54,317 bases of DNA from Clostridiales bacterium (GTDB lineage: Bacteria > Bacillota > Clostridia > Peptostreptococcales > Anaerovoracaceae), in NCBI GenBank assembly GCA_022775805.1, contig JALFKB010000024.1:1-54317 (forward strand). The letters are read 5' to 3'. The first letter of the stretch is position 1. The number at the start of each line of letters is the position of its first letter. Positions 45,492 to 53,681 of the stretch are shown piece after piece. The translations under genes and the position numbers were made by a program. Under the pieces are notes generated by a model, which was given only the letters and a program-made list of their open reading frames with translations, was not told where the DNA came from and made no database searches.

Positions 45492-47039
45492 ATGACAAAA
45501 CTTGAACAGCTCCTCGAGAAGAAAGAACATCTCAGATTAGGTGGAGGAGAGAAGAGAATCGAGTCACAGCACGCTAAGGGCAAGCTTACCGCACGTGAGA
45601 GACTTGACATCCTGTTCGATGAAGGCTCCTTCGTAGAAATCGACACATTTGTTAAGAGCAGATGCCCGTTCTACGGAATGCCTGAAAAGGATATGCCTAG
45701 TGACGGCGTAGTAACAGGATACGGCCAGATTGATGGCAGACTGGTATTTGCATTTGCACAGGACTTCACAGTTGGTGGAGGAGCACTGGGTGAATACCAC
45801 GCAGAAAAAATCGTAAAAGTACAGGGAATGGCTCTGAAGATGGGAGCTCCGATTGTTGGTCTGCAGGACTCAGGCGGAGCAAGAATCGAAGAAGGTGTAG
45901 CTGCACTGTCAGGCTTCGGTAAGATTTTCCACAACAACACCATTTCATCAGGAGTAATTCCTCAGATTTCCGTAATCATGGGACCGTGTGCAGGAGGAGC
46001 AGTATACTCACCGGCAATCACTGACTTCATCTTCATGGTTGACCAGACATCACAGATGTTCATTACGGGACCGAATGTAATCAAGACAGTAACAGGCGAA
46101 ATAATCACAGCAGAGGCTCTGGGGGGAGCGAGAGCTCACAACAACATTTCCGGCGTTGCACACTTCATGGGCGCAAACGACCAGGAGACGCTGATGTCAG
46201 TAAGAGAACTGCTCTCGTACCTGCCTTCAAACAACAAGGAAATGGCCCCTGCTTATGCATGCAATGATGACGTTAACAGACTCATCCCTGAGTTTAACGA
46301 AATCATTCCTGAGAACCCTAATAAGGCATATAACATGTATGACATCATCAAGGGAATTGCTGATGAAGGCAAGTACTACGATGTTAATGCAATGTATGCT
46401 AAGAACATTATCACATGCTTCATCAGAATGGGCGGTCAGACAGTAGGCGTTATCGCCAACCAGCCGGCTGTAGGTGCAGGATGTCTCGACATCAACGCAT
46501 CAGACAAGGCAGCAAGATTCGTAAGAAGATGTGATGCATTCAACATTCCTGTTCTTACACTGGAAGACGTACCTGGATTCCTGCCGGGATCAACTCAGGA
46601 ACACGGCGGAATCATCAGACACGGAGCTAAGCTGCTCTACGCTTACTGCGAGGCAACTGTTCCTAAGGTTACAATGATTCTGAGAAAGGCATACGGCGGT
46701 GCTTACATCGCAATGTGCAACAAGGAACTGGGAGCAGATATAGTAATGGCATGGCCGTCGGCACAGATTGCTGTAATGGGCGCTGAAGGTGCTGTAAACA
46801 TCATGTCATCCGTTAAGGCAGAGCTGAAGACTGCAGAGGATCCTGAGGCTCTGAGAAAGCAGAGAATCGACGAGTACGAAGAACTGTTTAACAACCCTTA
46901 CTATGCAGCAAGTTTGGGCTATGTTGATGATGTAATCGAGCCTGCAACAGCAAGACAGAGAATCATCAGCGCCTTTGACATGCTTAAGACAAAGAAGGAA
47001 ACATTGCCGCCTAAGAAGCACGGCAACATTCCGCTCTAG
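45492..47039 (+). CDS. mmdA: Acyl-CoA carboxyltransferase subunit (methylmalonyl-CoA decarboxylase alpha type)
   Basis: 515 aa crotonase-fold carboxyltransferase: GGGALGEYHAEKI, LQDSGGARIEEGV, GPCAGGAVYSPA (oxyanion), DVPGFLPGSTQEHGGIIRHGAK, GGAYIAMCNKELGAD. Length and motifs fit propionyl-CoA carboxylase beta / methylmalonyl-CoA decarboxylase alpha. Followed directly by OadG-like and biotin-carrier genes, it more likely belongs to a sodium-pumping decarboxylase. The exact acyl-CoA (methylmalonyl- or another) cannot be fixed from sequence alone. Confidence 0.88.
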   Translation: MTKLEQLLEKKEHLRLGGGEKRIESQHAKGKLTARERLDILFDEGSFVEIDTFVKSRCPFYGMPEKDMPSDGVVTGYGQIDGRLVFAFAQDFTVGGGALGEYHAEKIVKVQGMALKMGAPIVGLQDSGGARIEEGVAALSGFGKIFHNNTISSGVIPQISVIMGPCAGGAVYSPAITDFIFMVDQTSQMFITGPNVIKTVTGEIITAEALGGARAHNNISGVAHFMGANDQETLMSVRELLSYLPSNNKEMAPAYACNDDVNRLIPEFNEIIPENPNKAYNMYDIIKGIADEGKYYDVNAMYAKNIITCFIRMGGQTVGVIANQPAVGAGCLDINASDKAARFVRRCDAFNIPVLTLEDVPGFLPGSTQEHGGIIRHGAKLLYAYCEATVPKVTMILRKAYGGAYIAMCNKELGADIVMAWPSAQIAVMGAEGAVNIMSSVKAELKTAEDPEALRKQRIDEYEELFNNPYYAASLGYVDDVIEPATARQRIISAFDMLKTKKETLPPKKHGNIPL

Positions 47040-47050
47040 GAGGTGACAGC

Positions 47051-47464
47051 ATGAGTTTAATGGAACAATTCTCGAATCCTGAGCTTATCATAGGTCTGAC
47101 CTTCGGGCAGAAGATGCTGGCATCAGCAATTACCATGCTTATGGGACTGGGAATCACTTTTACGGTACTGATTCTCATCTGGATATTCATTGTTATCATG
47201 GGTAAGGTTCTGGGTGCAACTAAGCCAAAGGAAAAGGCAGCCCCGGCAGCAGCCCCGGCACCTGCAGCAGCGGCAGCTCCTGCACAGGCCCCGGCAGCAG
47301 CCTCCGATGATACGCTGGTGGCAGTAATCGCAGCAGCGGTTGCGGCATATACAGGAGCCAACGCAAACAACCTGGTGGTGAAGAAAATACAGAGAGTTTC
47401 AGGTGAAAACACTCCTTGGGGTGTATCAGGACTGGAAGACAGACTCGCAACCAGAAAGTTTTAG
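47051..47464 (+). CDS. OadG-family decarboxylase gamma/delta subunit
   Basis: 137 aa: one N-terminal TM helix (GITFTVLILIWIFIVIMG), an Ala/Pro-rich hinge, and a C-terminal segment ending PWGVSGLEDRLATRKF typical of the OadG/MmdD assembly subunit. It anchors the carboxyltransferase and biotin subunits to the membrane beta subunit. The SD GGAGG overlaps the mmdA stop. Confidence 0.85.
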   Translation: MSLMEQFSNPELIIGLTFGQKMLASAITMLMGLGITFTVLILIWIFIVIMGKVLGATKPKEKAAPAAAPAPAAAAAPAQAPAAASDDTLVAVIAAAVAAYTGANANNLVVKKIQRVSGENTPWGVSGLEDRLATRKF

Positions 47465-47482
47465 AGAAAGGAAACGATAGAA

Positions 47483-47890
47483 ATGAAAAAGTACAACATC
47501 ACTGTAAACGGAACAACATATGCAGTTGAAGTAGAAGATTTAGGCGGAGCACCGGCTCCTGCAGCAGCACCTGCACCTGCACCGGCTCCTGCACCGGCTC
47601 CAGCACCGGCAGCAGCTCCGGCTCCAGCACCGGTAGCAGCACCTGCAGCAGCACCTGCAGCAGCACCTGCAGGCGGCGCAGGAAGCATCACGGCTCCAAT
47701 GCCGGGAACAGTTCTGGATGTCAAGGTAACTGAAGGCCAGGCAGTAAATGCAGGCGATACAGTTCTGATTCTTGAAGCAATGAAGATGGAAAACGAAATC
47801 GCAGCACCTGCAGCAGGAACAGTTGACAAGATTGTTGCAGCAAAGGGCGCATCAGTTAACTCAGGAGACGTTCTGATCACACTTAAATAA
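47483..47890 (+). CDS. mmdC: Biotin carboxyl carrier protein of the decarboxylase
   Basis: 135 aa: a short N-terminal strand ([18 protein letters not shown]), a ~40-residue Ala-Pro hinge, and a biotinyl domain with the biotinylated lysine in [11 protein letters not shown]. Shuttles CO2 between the carboxyltransferase and the membrane decarboxylase. The hinge DNA is a run of imperfect CCG-GCT/GCA repeats. Confidence 0.93.
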   Translation: MKKYNITVNGTTYAVEVEDLGGAPAPAAAPAPAPAPAPAPAPAAAPAPAPVAAPAAAPAAAPAGGAGSITAPMPGTVLDVKVTEGQAVNAGDTVLILEAMKMENEIAAPAAGTVDKIVAAKGASVNSGDVLITLK

Positions 47891-47930
47891 CAGTAGTATT
47901 TTGGATTTACGGATATATTGGCAGAGGCGG

Positions 47931-47955
47931 TTAAATGACCGCCTCTGCTGTTTAA
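47931..47955 (+). terminator. Probable terminator of the decarboxylase operon
   Basis: GCAGAGGCGGT / ACCGCCTCTGC strong stem, with a weak T tail. Confidence 0.65.
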
Positions 47956-48027
47956 CGACACCATAGGCGGGACGACCGGCATGACCAGGATAGAGGCAGA
48001 GCCGGCGGCGAAGCGAAAGGAGACAAC

Positions 48028-48885
48028 ATGTTACTTGCTTTTGATGTAGGAAACACAAACATAGTGCTGGGAGTTTTCAAGGATGGTGAGATGGTCACCA
48101 ACTGGAGACTTGAAACGGATAACCGAAAGAGTGCCGACGAGTACGGAATGGTAATCCACCAGCTTTTTCAGTACGAAAATCTGGATGTAAATGAGGTGGA
48201 GGATGTTATTATTTCAACGGTAGTTCCGTCGATACTGTACACCCTTCAGCATCTCTCTCAGAAGTATTTTGATACGAGAGCGATAGTAATCGGCCCGGGA
48301 ATCAAAACAGGGCTGGTGGTTAAATACGACAATCCCAAGCAGGTGGGCGCGGACCGGATAGTTAATGCGGTTGCAGCCCATGCCAAATACGGCGGCCCGC
48401 TTATAGTAATAGATCTTGGTACAGCAACAACCTTCTGTGCCATTACTGCAAAGGCAGAGTATATCGGCGGAACGATAGCTCCGGGTCTGAAGATTTCATC
48501 AGATGCCCTGTTCGAGAAAACCGCCAAGCTTCCTAAGGTTGAACTGGAGGAGCCGGGAAGCGTAATCTGCAGAAACACCATAAACTCCATGCAGTCCGGA
48601 CTGGTATACGGACACATGGGTCTGGTGGAATTCATAGTGAAAAAGATGAAAAGAGAACTTGCAGAATACTGCAAGGGCGAAATATCGGAGGAAGACATTA
48701 AGGTAATTGCCACCGGAGGTCTTGCCACCCTGGTTAACAGCGGTGTGGACTGTATTGACTACGTGGACAAGCTCCTGACCCTGGAGGGACTGGAGATGAT
48801 TTACAGGAAGAACAAGAAGAGCAAAAGGCACGCCACCCAGGAGCAGATTGATAAGGACGACATGCTTTATGAAGGCAAGCTTTAG
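48028..48885 (+). CDS. coaX: Type III pantothenate kinase
   Basis: 285 aa, with a charged C-terminal extension of ~25 residues beyond the usual ~255-260. DVGNTNIVLGVF phosphate loop, GADRIVNAVAAH, IDLGTATTFCAI, GGTIAPGLKIS. First step of CoA synthesis, using ATP and pantothenate; CoaX needs a monovalent cation. GCGAAAGGAG precedes the ATG. Confidence 0.95.
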   Translation: MLLAFDVGNTNIVLGVFKDGEMVTNWRLETDNRKSADEYGMVIHQLFQYENLDVNEVEDVIISTVVPSILYTLQHLSQKYFDTRAIVIGPGIKTGLVVKYDNPKQVGADRIVNAVAAHAKYGGPLIVIDLGTATTFCAITAKAEYIGGTIAPGLKISSDALFEKTAKLPKVELEEPGSVICRNTINSMQSGLVYGHMGLVEFIVKKMKRELAEYCKGEISEEDIKVIATGGLATLVNSGVDCIDYVDKLLTLEGLEMIYRKNKKSKRHATQEQIDKDDMLYEGKL

Positions 48886-48936
48886 CAGGCAGGTTCTAAC
48901 AGGGAACATTACTTTCGGAAGAACATCAGACAGAAC

Positions 48937-49941
48937 ATGAAAAAAACTTTGAAAATAGGAAGCATAGAACTTAAGAATCCCTTCCTGCTGGCACCCCTGG
49001 CAGGATATACGGACAAGACAATGAGAGCCCTTTGTGCACAGCAGGGGGCTTCTTTAACGTTCACGGAAATGGTTTCGGCCAAGGGGCTGAAATACGGGGA
49101 CCGCAAAACCCGTAAGCTCCTTGAGCTACTGCCGGGGGAGACTGCAGGCTATCAGATTTTCGGAAGGGAACCGGAAATCCTTGCCTTTGCAGCAGAGGAG
49201 CTGGCAGGCTGTGACAATATGGTTCTCGATCTGAACTGCGGATGTCCCGTTCCTAAAATTGTGAAGAACGGGGAAGGCTCTGCCCTGCTGAAGAATCCGG
49301 AGCTGCTTTATGACTGTGTAGCCGCCATGGTTGCCGGCGCTCAGCGGGGAGCAGGGGCAGATCCTGCGGGGAATCCACAGCCAAAGCCTGTAACAGCCAA
49401 GATAAGGATGGGTTTTGAAATCGGAGAAAATGTGGCGGTGGAGGCTGCCCGAGCCATTGAAGCCGCCGGCGGAGCTGCGGTGACGGTTCACGGCAGAACC
49501 AGGCAGCAGTTCTACGAGGGTCCTGCCGACTGGCAGGTGATTGCCCAGGTAAAAAAGGCCGTGAACATTCCCGTAATAGGTAACGGCGATATACGATGCG
49601 GAGCCGATGCCATACGCATGATGGATCAAACCGGCTGCGACGGAGTTATGATAGCCCGGGGCGCCCTGGGAAACCCATGGATATTCGCCGAGGCCACAGC
49701 CCTGTGGGAGGCCGGATCGGGCAGCCCATCGCCAAACGCCGATGAACGAATTGACATGCTTATCAGGCACATCCGTGAGGTATGCCTTGATAAAGGCGAG
49801 AACATAGGCGTGAAGGAAATGAGAAAGTTCGTTGGGTATTATACAAAAGGCATGAAGGGCGCCACTGCAATAAGGAGGCAGGTTAACAGCATTAATGATG
49901 CCGAAACCATGATATCGCTGCTGGAAGAAATGAAAGGCTAG
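48937..49941 (+). CDS. dus: tRNA-dihydrouridine synthase
   Basis: 334 aa FMN TIM barrel: LAPLAGYTDKTMR, DLNCGCPVPKIV with the catalytic Cys, KIRMGF, VHGRTRQQFYEG and IGNGDI. Reduces uridine in tRNA D-loops with NADPH. DusB-like; 51 bp after coaX, a gene order common in Firmicutes. Confidence 0.94.
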   Translation: MKKTLKIGSIELKNPFLLAPLAGYTDKTMRALCAQQGASLTFTEMVSAKGLKYGDRKTRKLLELLPGETAGYQIFGREPEILAFAAEELAGCDNMVLDLNCGCPVPKIVKNGEGSALLKNPELLYDCVAAMVAGAQRGAGADPAGNPQPKPVTAKIRMGFEIGENVAVEAARAIEAAGGAAVTVHGRTRQQFYEGPADWQVIAQVKKAVNIPVIGNGDIRCGADAIRMMDQTGCDGVMIARGALGNPWIFAEATALWEAGSGSPSPNADERIDMLIRHIREVCLDKGENIGVKEMRKFVGYYTKGMKGATAIRRQVNSINDAETMISLLEEMKG

Positions 49942-50011
49942 CAGGTTTTGATAGGTTGCTTGGGCTGTACCTGACCCCAGGGCGTGGGAAGAGCAGAGCA
50001 CCATGAAGCAA

Positions 50012-50049
50012 AAAGGCTGCCGCACTGAAAACCAGTGCGGCAGCCTTTA
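50012..50049. terminator. Bidirectional terminator
   Basis: AAAGGCTGCCGCACTG / CAGTGCGGCAGCCTTT 16-bp stem between convergent dus and the CoA-transferase. Confidence 0.92.
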
Positions 50050-50078
50050 GTCATATTAGTATTAATTGAAGCATTTAA

Positions 50079-51437
50079 TCAGTATGTAACTTTGGATGTG
50101 TTCTTCCAGATACCCATCTTCTCAGCTTCCTGAACCAGCTCGTCTCTGAAGTCAGGGTGAGCTATGTTTATGAGAAGCTCAGCTCTTTCCCAGGTGTTTT
50201 TGCCCTTCAGATTTGCTATGCCGTATTCCGTAACCACGAAATTGGTTGCAGTTCTCGGGGTGGTTACGATGCTGCCTTCGGAAAGCATCGGTCTAATCAG
50301 GGACACCTTGGTTCCGTCCTTGAGAGTTCTAGTGGAAGGGGTGCAGAGGAAGCTCTTGCCGCCCTTCGAAGCGTAGGCTCCAAGAACGAAGTCCAGCTGT
50401 CCGCCGGTTCCGGATACCTGCTGAGGTCCTGCTGATTCGGAGCAGACCTGTCCGTAGAGATCCACCTGAATGCAGCTGTTTACAGAAACAAAGTTGTCAA
50501 TCTGGGAGATGGTTCCAATGTTGTTAACATAATCAACCGGGGCACTGCAGCAGATAGGATTGTCATCGATAAAATCATAGAGCCGCTTGGTGCCTCCCGC
50601 AAAGGTGTAAACAGCCTTGCCCTTGTCAACCGGCTTGTTTCCCGTAAGCTTGCCTGCTTCAAATAAGTCAACGTAAGCATCAACGAACATCTCGGTGTGG
50701 GCGTTGATGTTTCTTACATCCGAGTCAGCCAGCATGGAGCCGATGCAGCTCGGCAGTGCTCCGATTCCCAGCTGGAGAGTACTGTGGGAGTCTATTTGAG
50801 ACACTACATATTCCGCAATATATCTGTCTATCTTCGAAGGCTGCTTTGTTTTCAACTCATCCATCGGAGGATTTGAACCCTCAACAACATAATCCACGCC
50901 GTAGAGATTCAGCTGAGTCTGGTGACCGTGGGCGATAGGCATGTTTTCATTAACTTCTACAATTATCCTCTTGGCGCTCTTGATAACGCCCCATATATCA
51001 GCCACCTGAGGACCGATATTGAAGTTGCCGTGCTCATCCATAGGAGCAACCTGGAAGAAGGCAATATCAACTCCGCTGTCATTGTGCTGCCAGTAAACAG
51101 GAAGCTCGTTGAACATCATAGGAATGTACCAGCAGCGGCCGTTTTTGCTCATTTCTCTGTCAAAGGCACTGAAGTGTGCAGAAGCGAAACGCACCTTGCG
51201 GTTGTCATCAGTTGCCAGATATGTTTCAAAAGGAGTGCTCCTTACGCCAACAGTGCTGACAATCTCAACATTCCATAATTCATCGGCTCTCTTTGCTAAA
51301 GCTTTGTCAATGTCCTTGACTGTTCCGAGGCCGAGGCCGAAGTGGATGCGGTTGTTGTTGTGTACCATTTCGGCAGCCTGTTCAGCAGTGATAAGCTTTT
51401 CCTTGTATTTTTTTTCTAATAACGATGTCTTGTACAT
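50079..51437 (-). CDS. CoA-transferase of the butyrate/4-hydroxybutyrate type
   Basis: 452 aa acetyl-CoA hydrolase/transferase family. Active-site Glu in NAHTEMFVDAYVD; GIGALPS and SGTGGQLDFVLGAYASKGGKS for CoA binding. Closest known activities are butyryl-CoA:acetate and 4-hydroxybutyrate CoA-transferase, which resemble each other too closely to separate here. Single gene with a good ribosome site and a minus-strand promoter. An acylating aldehyde dehydrogenase on the same strand at 53682 leaves a succinate/4-hydroxybutyrate route open. Confidence 0.87.
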   Translation of the reverse strand: MYKTSLLEKKYKEKLITAEQAAEMVHNNNRIHFGLGLGTVKDIDKALAKRADELWNVEIVSTVGVRSTPFETYLATDDNRKVRFASAHFSAFDREMSKNGRCWYIPMMFNELPVYWQHNDSGVDIAFFQVAPMDEHGNFNIGPQVADIWGVIKSAKRIIVEVNENMPIAHGHQTQLNLYGVDYVVEGSNPPMDELKTKQPSKIDRYIAEYVVSQIDSHSTLQLGIGALPSCIGSMLADSDVRNINAHTEMFVDAYVDLFEAGKLTGNKPVDKGKAVYTFAGGTKRLYDFIDDNPICCSAPVDYVNNIGTISQIDNFVSVNSCIQVDLYGQVCSESAGPQQVSGTGGQLDFVLGAYASKGGKSFLCTPSTRTLKDGTKVSLIRPMLSEGSIVTTPRTATNFVVTEYGIANLKGKNTWERAELLINIAHPDFRDELVQEAEKMGIWKNTSKVTY

Positions 51438-51467
51438 AACACATCCTCCTTATTTTGTAACGTAATC

Positions 51468-51495
51468 ATTGTAACATCTAACCATCAAAAGTAAA
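51468..51495 (-). promoter_or_regulatory. Promoter of the CoA-transferase gene
   Basis: Minus strand TTTACT (51495-51490), 16-bp spacer, TACAAT (51473-51468). Confidence 0.6.
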
Positions 51496-51550
51496 GAGAA
51501 ATTCGTTATATTTTTAACAAAAACACCATTTATTTTTCATAGAATATGGG

Positions 51551-51579
51551 TTGACAGACAATATTATATGTCATATAGT
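51551..51579 (+). promoter_or_regulatory. padR promoter with internal palindrome
   Basis: TTGACA, 17-bp spacer, TATAGT (51574-51579). ATATGTCATAT (51566-51576) is a perfect palindrome overlapping spacer and -10, a likely PadR autoregulatory operator. Confidence 0.65.
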
Positions 51580-51619
51580 ATTATACGAACGAGGGGTCAA
51601 CCCGGAAAGGAGGCGCATC

Positions 51620-51964
51620 ATGGCGTTTAAAATTGAATCAAGTCTGCTCGACGCATGCGCCCTGGCTATTTTGAAACGAGGGGACACATACGGGTATGAG
51701 ATTACGCAGGAGATGAAGAAATCCATAGTGGTTTCAGAGTCCACCCTGTATCCGGTTCTCAGAAGGCTTCAGAAGGAACAGTTCTGCAGAACCTACGATC
51801 AGCCGTATCAGGGCAGAAACAGAAGGTATTACTCAATAACGGAGAAGGGTATCGCCCAGCTGTCGGATTATCTCAGACAGTGGCGCGAATACAGAACAGC
51901 AATAGAGACATTGCTTGAGGGTCCGAATTCAAACGACAAGGGAAGGGATGATGGAAATGAATAG
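51620..51964 (+). CDS. PadR-family transcriptional repressor
   Basis: 114 aa from the ATG at 51620 (AAAGGAGGCG before). PadR winged helix: ALAILKRGDTYGYEITQEM and SESTLYPVLRRLQKEQ, then the wing NRRYYSITEKG. It represses its own operon until a signal arrives. Overlaps the DUF1700 gene by 8 bp. Confidence 0.93.
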   Translation: MAFKIESSLLDACALAILKRGDTYGYEITQEMKKSIVVSESTLYPVLRRLQKEQFCRTYDQPYQGRNRRYYSITEKGIAQLSDYLRQWREYRTAIETLLEGPNSNDKGRDDGNE

Positions 51965-52688
51965 GCAGGAATTTATACTCGCATTAAGAAAAGAGTTAAA
52001 GAAGCTGCCTCCTGAGGAAATCGTGGCAGCAACTGAATTCTTCGAGGAGTTCATCGATGAGAAGCTGGCAAGGGGAGAGAAAACCGAAGAGGAGATAATC
52101 AGGAATCTTGGATCGCCAAAGAGGGTTGCAGCTGAGATTAAGGCGGACTATGCCGCCAGAATTCTTGACGGTGAAGAGAATGTCTCAGGCATCAGGAAGG
52201 AGAGTTCCAGATCGAAGCTTTCTGCGGTATGGTGGGTTGTTCTTGGAATCTGTTCCGCACCTGTATCAATTCCTCTGGCAATCTGCATTGCGCTGGTGGC
52301 ATTTTGCGTTATCTTCAGTCTGCTGGGAGTAATTATCTCGGTATACTCGGTGATTATAGGCTGTGGTGTGGCGGCTCTGGCGGCAATTGTATTCGGATGT
52401 GTTGCCTTTAGCGGAAGTGCTGCCACCGGATGCATGTTCCTGGGAGGAGGCCTGGTGCTGGCGGCTCTCACTGCAGCTGCAGGGGTTGGAGCATTTATCG
52501 GTACCAGAGAGCTTGTTAAGCTCATCGTGAGATTGATAAGGGATGCCCACGACAGGAAAAGAAAAAAGCAGTTTGAGGAAATGTCCGAAGGAATGGGAGA
52601 AGGATGGTCCTTCAGGGAAACACCTGAGGATCCAAGAGACGGATTTATCAACGGGGGTATGATTACGGGAGGTGAAAAACATGAATAA
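51957..52688 (+). CDS. DUF1700 membrane protein
   Basis: 243 aa from the ATG at 51957. The N-terminal ~65 residues are typical DUF1700 (EFILALRKELKKLPPEEIVAA, EEIIRNLGSPKRVAAEIK), followed by four hydrophobic segments. It travels with PadR and DUF4097 proteins in many Firmicutes; role in envelope stress is presumed. Confidence 0.88.
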   Translation: MNRQEFILALRKELKKLPPEEIVAATEFFEEFIDEKLARGEKTEEEIIRNLGSPKRVAAEIKADYAARILDGEENVSGIRKESSRSKLSAVWWVVLGICSAPVSIPLAICIALVAFCVIFSLLGVIISVYSVIIGCGVAALAAIVFGCVAFSGSAATGCMFLGGGLVLAALTAAAGVGAFIGTRELVKLIVRLIRDAHDRKRKKQFEEMSEGMGEGWSFRETPEDPRDGFINGGMITGGEKHE

Positions 52689-53562
52689 GCTCATGAAATT
52701 CTTCATCATATGCGGCATAACGCTGTTTGTGGGAATGGGTCTGTGTTTCGGGGGCATCATGACCAACGGTGTTTCGGGGATTAATAAGGTTGCCGAGAAG
52801 TATGACTGGCTTGAGGGAACGCCGGGAGAACTTCAGACGAGCTACGGCGAGGATCTTGAGTTTGATTCCATCAGGGTCACAGGTGAAATGGATATTTGCC
52901 TCATAGGTGCAGATTACAACGCAATGCCCGCAAGCTGGACTCTGCCGAGGCAGGTTTCAGAGGCAATCAAAGCGCACGCGCCTGAGGAGGGAATGGTATT
53001 CCTATGCTATGGAGAAAACATTAACCCGCCTCAGTACAAGGTGACAAACGGGGTATTAGAAATAAACAGCAATATATATGACGGAGGCGTCGTATCCATG
53101 AACCTTTCATATGACGATGGAATTCCTAAGGTTGTGGTCTTTTGCGGCAACAGAGATCTGGATGAGATAGATGTGAACCTAACAGCCTGCGATGTGGCTG
53201 TGCTGGGAGTCAGCTGCGGTCAGGTTAATCTGAAGACAACCGACGGTGACGTATACACCCAGTCCATAAGAAGCCGGGGACTGAATGTGGAAACCGGTTA
53301 CGGTGACTGCAGGATTCACGGAGATCTGGAAGGTCTCACGAAGATTAAGAGCTCGGATGGCGATATAAACGTAGAAACCAGCCGGGATGAAAGCAGTTAT
53401 GCCAAAAACATCCACGTTACAGACGGTATACTGGCAATTAACGATATGGAGATGGATGATGATTCATTCGCATCCTATGTACGTGAGGGCGGCCCGAACA
53501 AGATGGAAATTGACAGTATGCTGGGAGATGTAAGCATCTGGTTTGGAATATCATCTTTTTAG
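52681..53562 (+). CDS. DUF4097-like beta-helix membrane protein
   Basis: 293 aa from the ATG at 52681 (GGGAGGTG before), overlapping DUF1700 by 8 bp. One N-terminal TM helix, then repeated short strands of the DUF4097 adhesin-like type (LNVETGYGDCRIHGDLEGL, TKIKSSDGDINVETS). Probably outside the membrane. Third gene of the padR operon. Confidence 0.83.
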   Translation: MNKLMKFFIICGITLFVGMGLCFGGIMTNGVSGINKVAEKYDWLEGTPGELQTSYGEDLEFDSIRVTGEMDICLIGADYNAMPASWTLPRQVSEAIKAHAPEEGMVFLCYGENINPPQYKVTNGVLEINSNIYDGGVVSMNLSYDDGIPKVVVFCGNRDLDEIDVNLTACDVAVLGVSCGQVNLKTTDGDVYTQSIRSRGLNVETGYGDCRIHGDLEGLTKIKSSDGDINVETSRDESSYAKNIHVTDGILAINDMEMDDDSFASYVREGGPNKMEIDSMLGDVSIWFGISSF

Positions 53563-53616
53563 GGGCCGGGAGAAACCCGTGCAAAGGCAGTAGATCATAA
53601 AGGGGTAAACAGGAAA

Positions 53617-53656
53617 AAAGAGCTGTTGCACTAGGTAATGTGTAACAGCTCTTTTT
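53617..53656. terminator. Terminator between the padR operon and the convergent dehydrogenase
   Basis: GAGCTGTT / AACAGCTC arms with T7 and A6 flanks; works on both strands. Confidence 0.85.
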
Positions 53657-53681
53657 TTAACTATGTGTGATCACGGCGTCG

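Noticed and set aside
47461-47982. Ala/Gly-rich minus-strand ORF
   Set aside because: It mirrors the Ala-Pro hinge of the biotin carrier gene on the other strand.
50060-50075. Third copy of the GTTGAAGCAA element
   Set aside because: Only a single TTGAAGCA-like match, without partner arms or linker.
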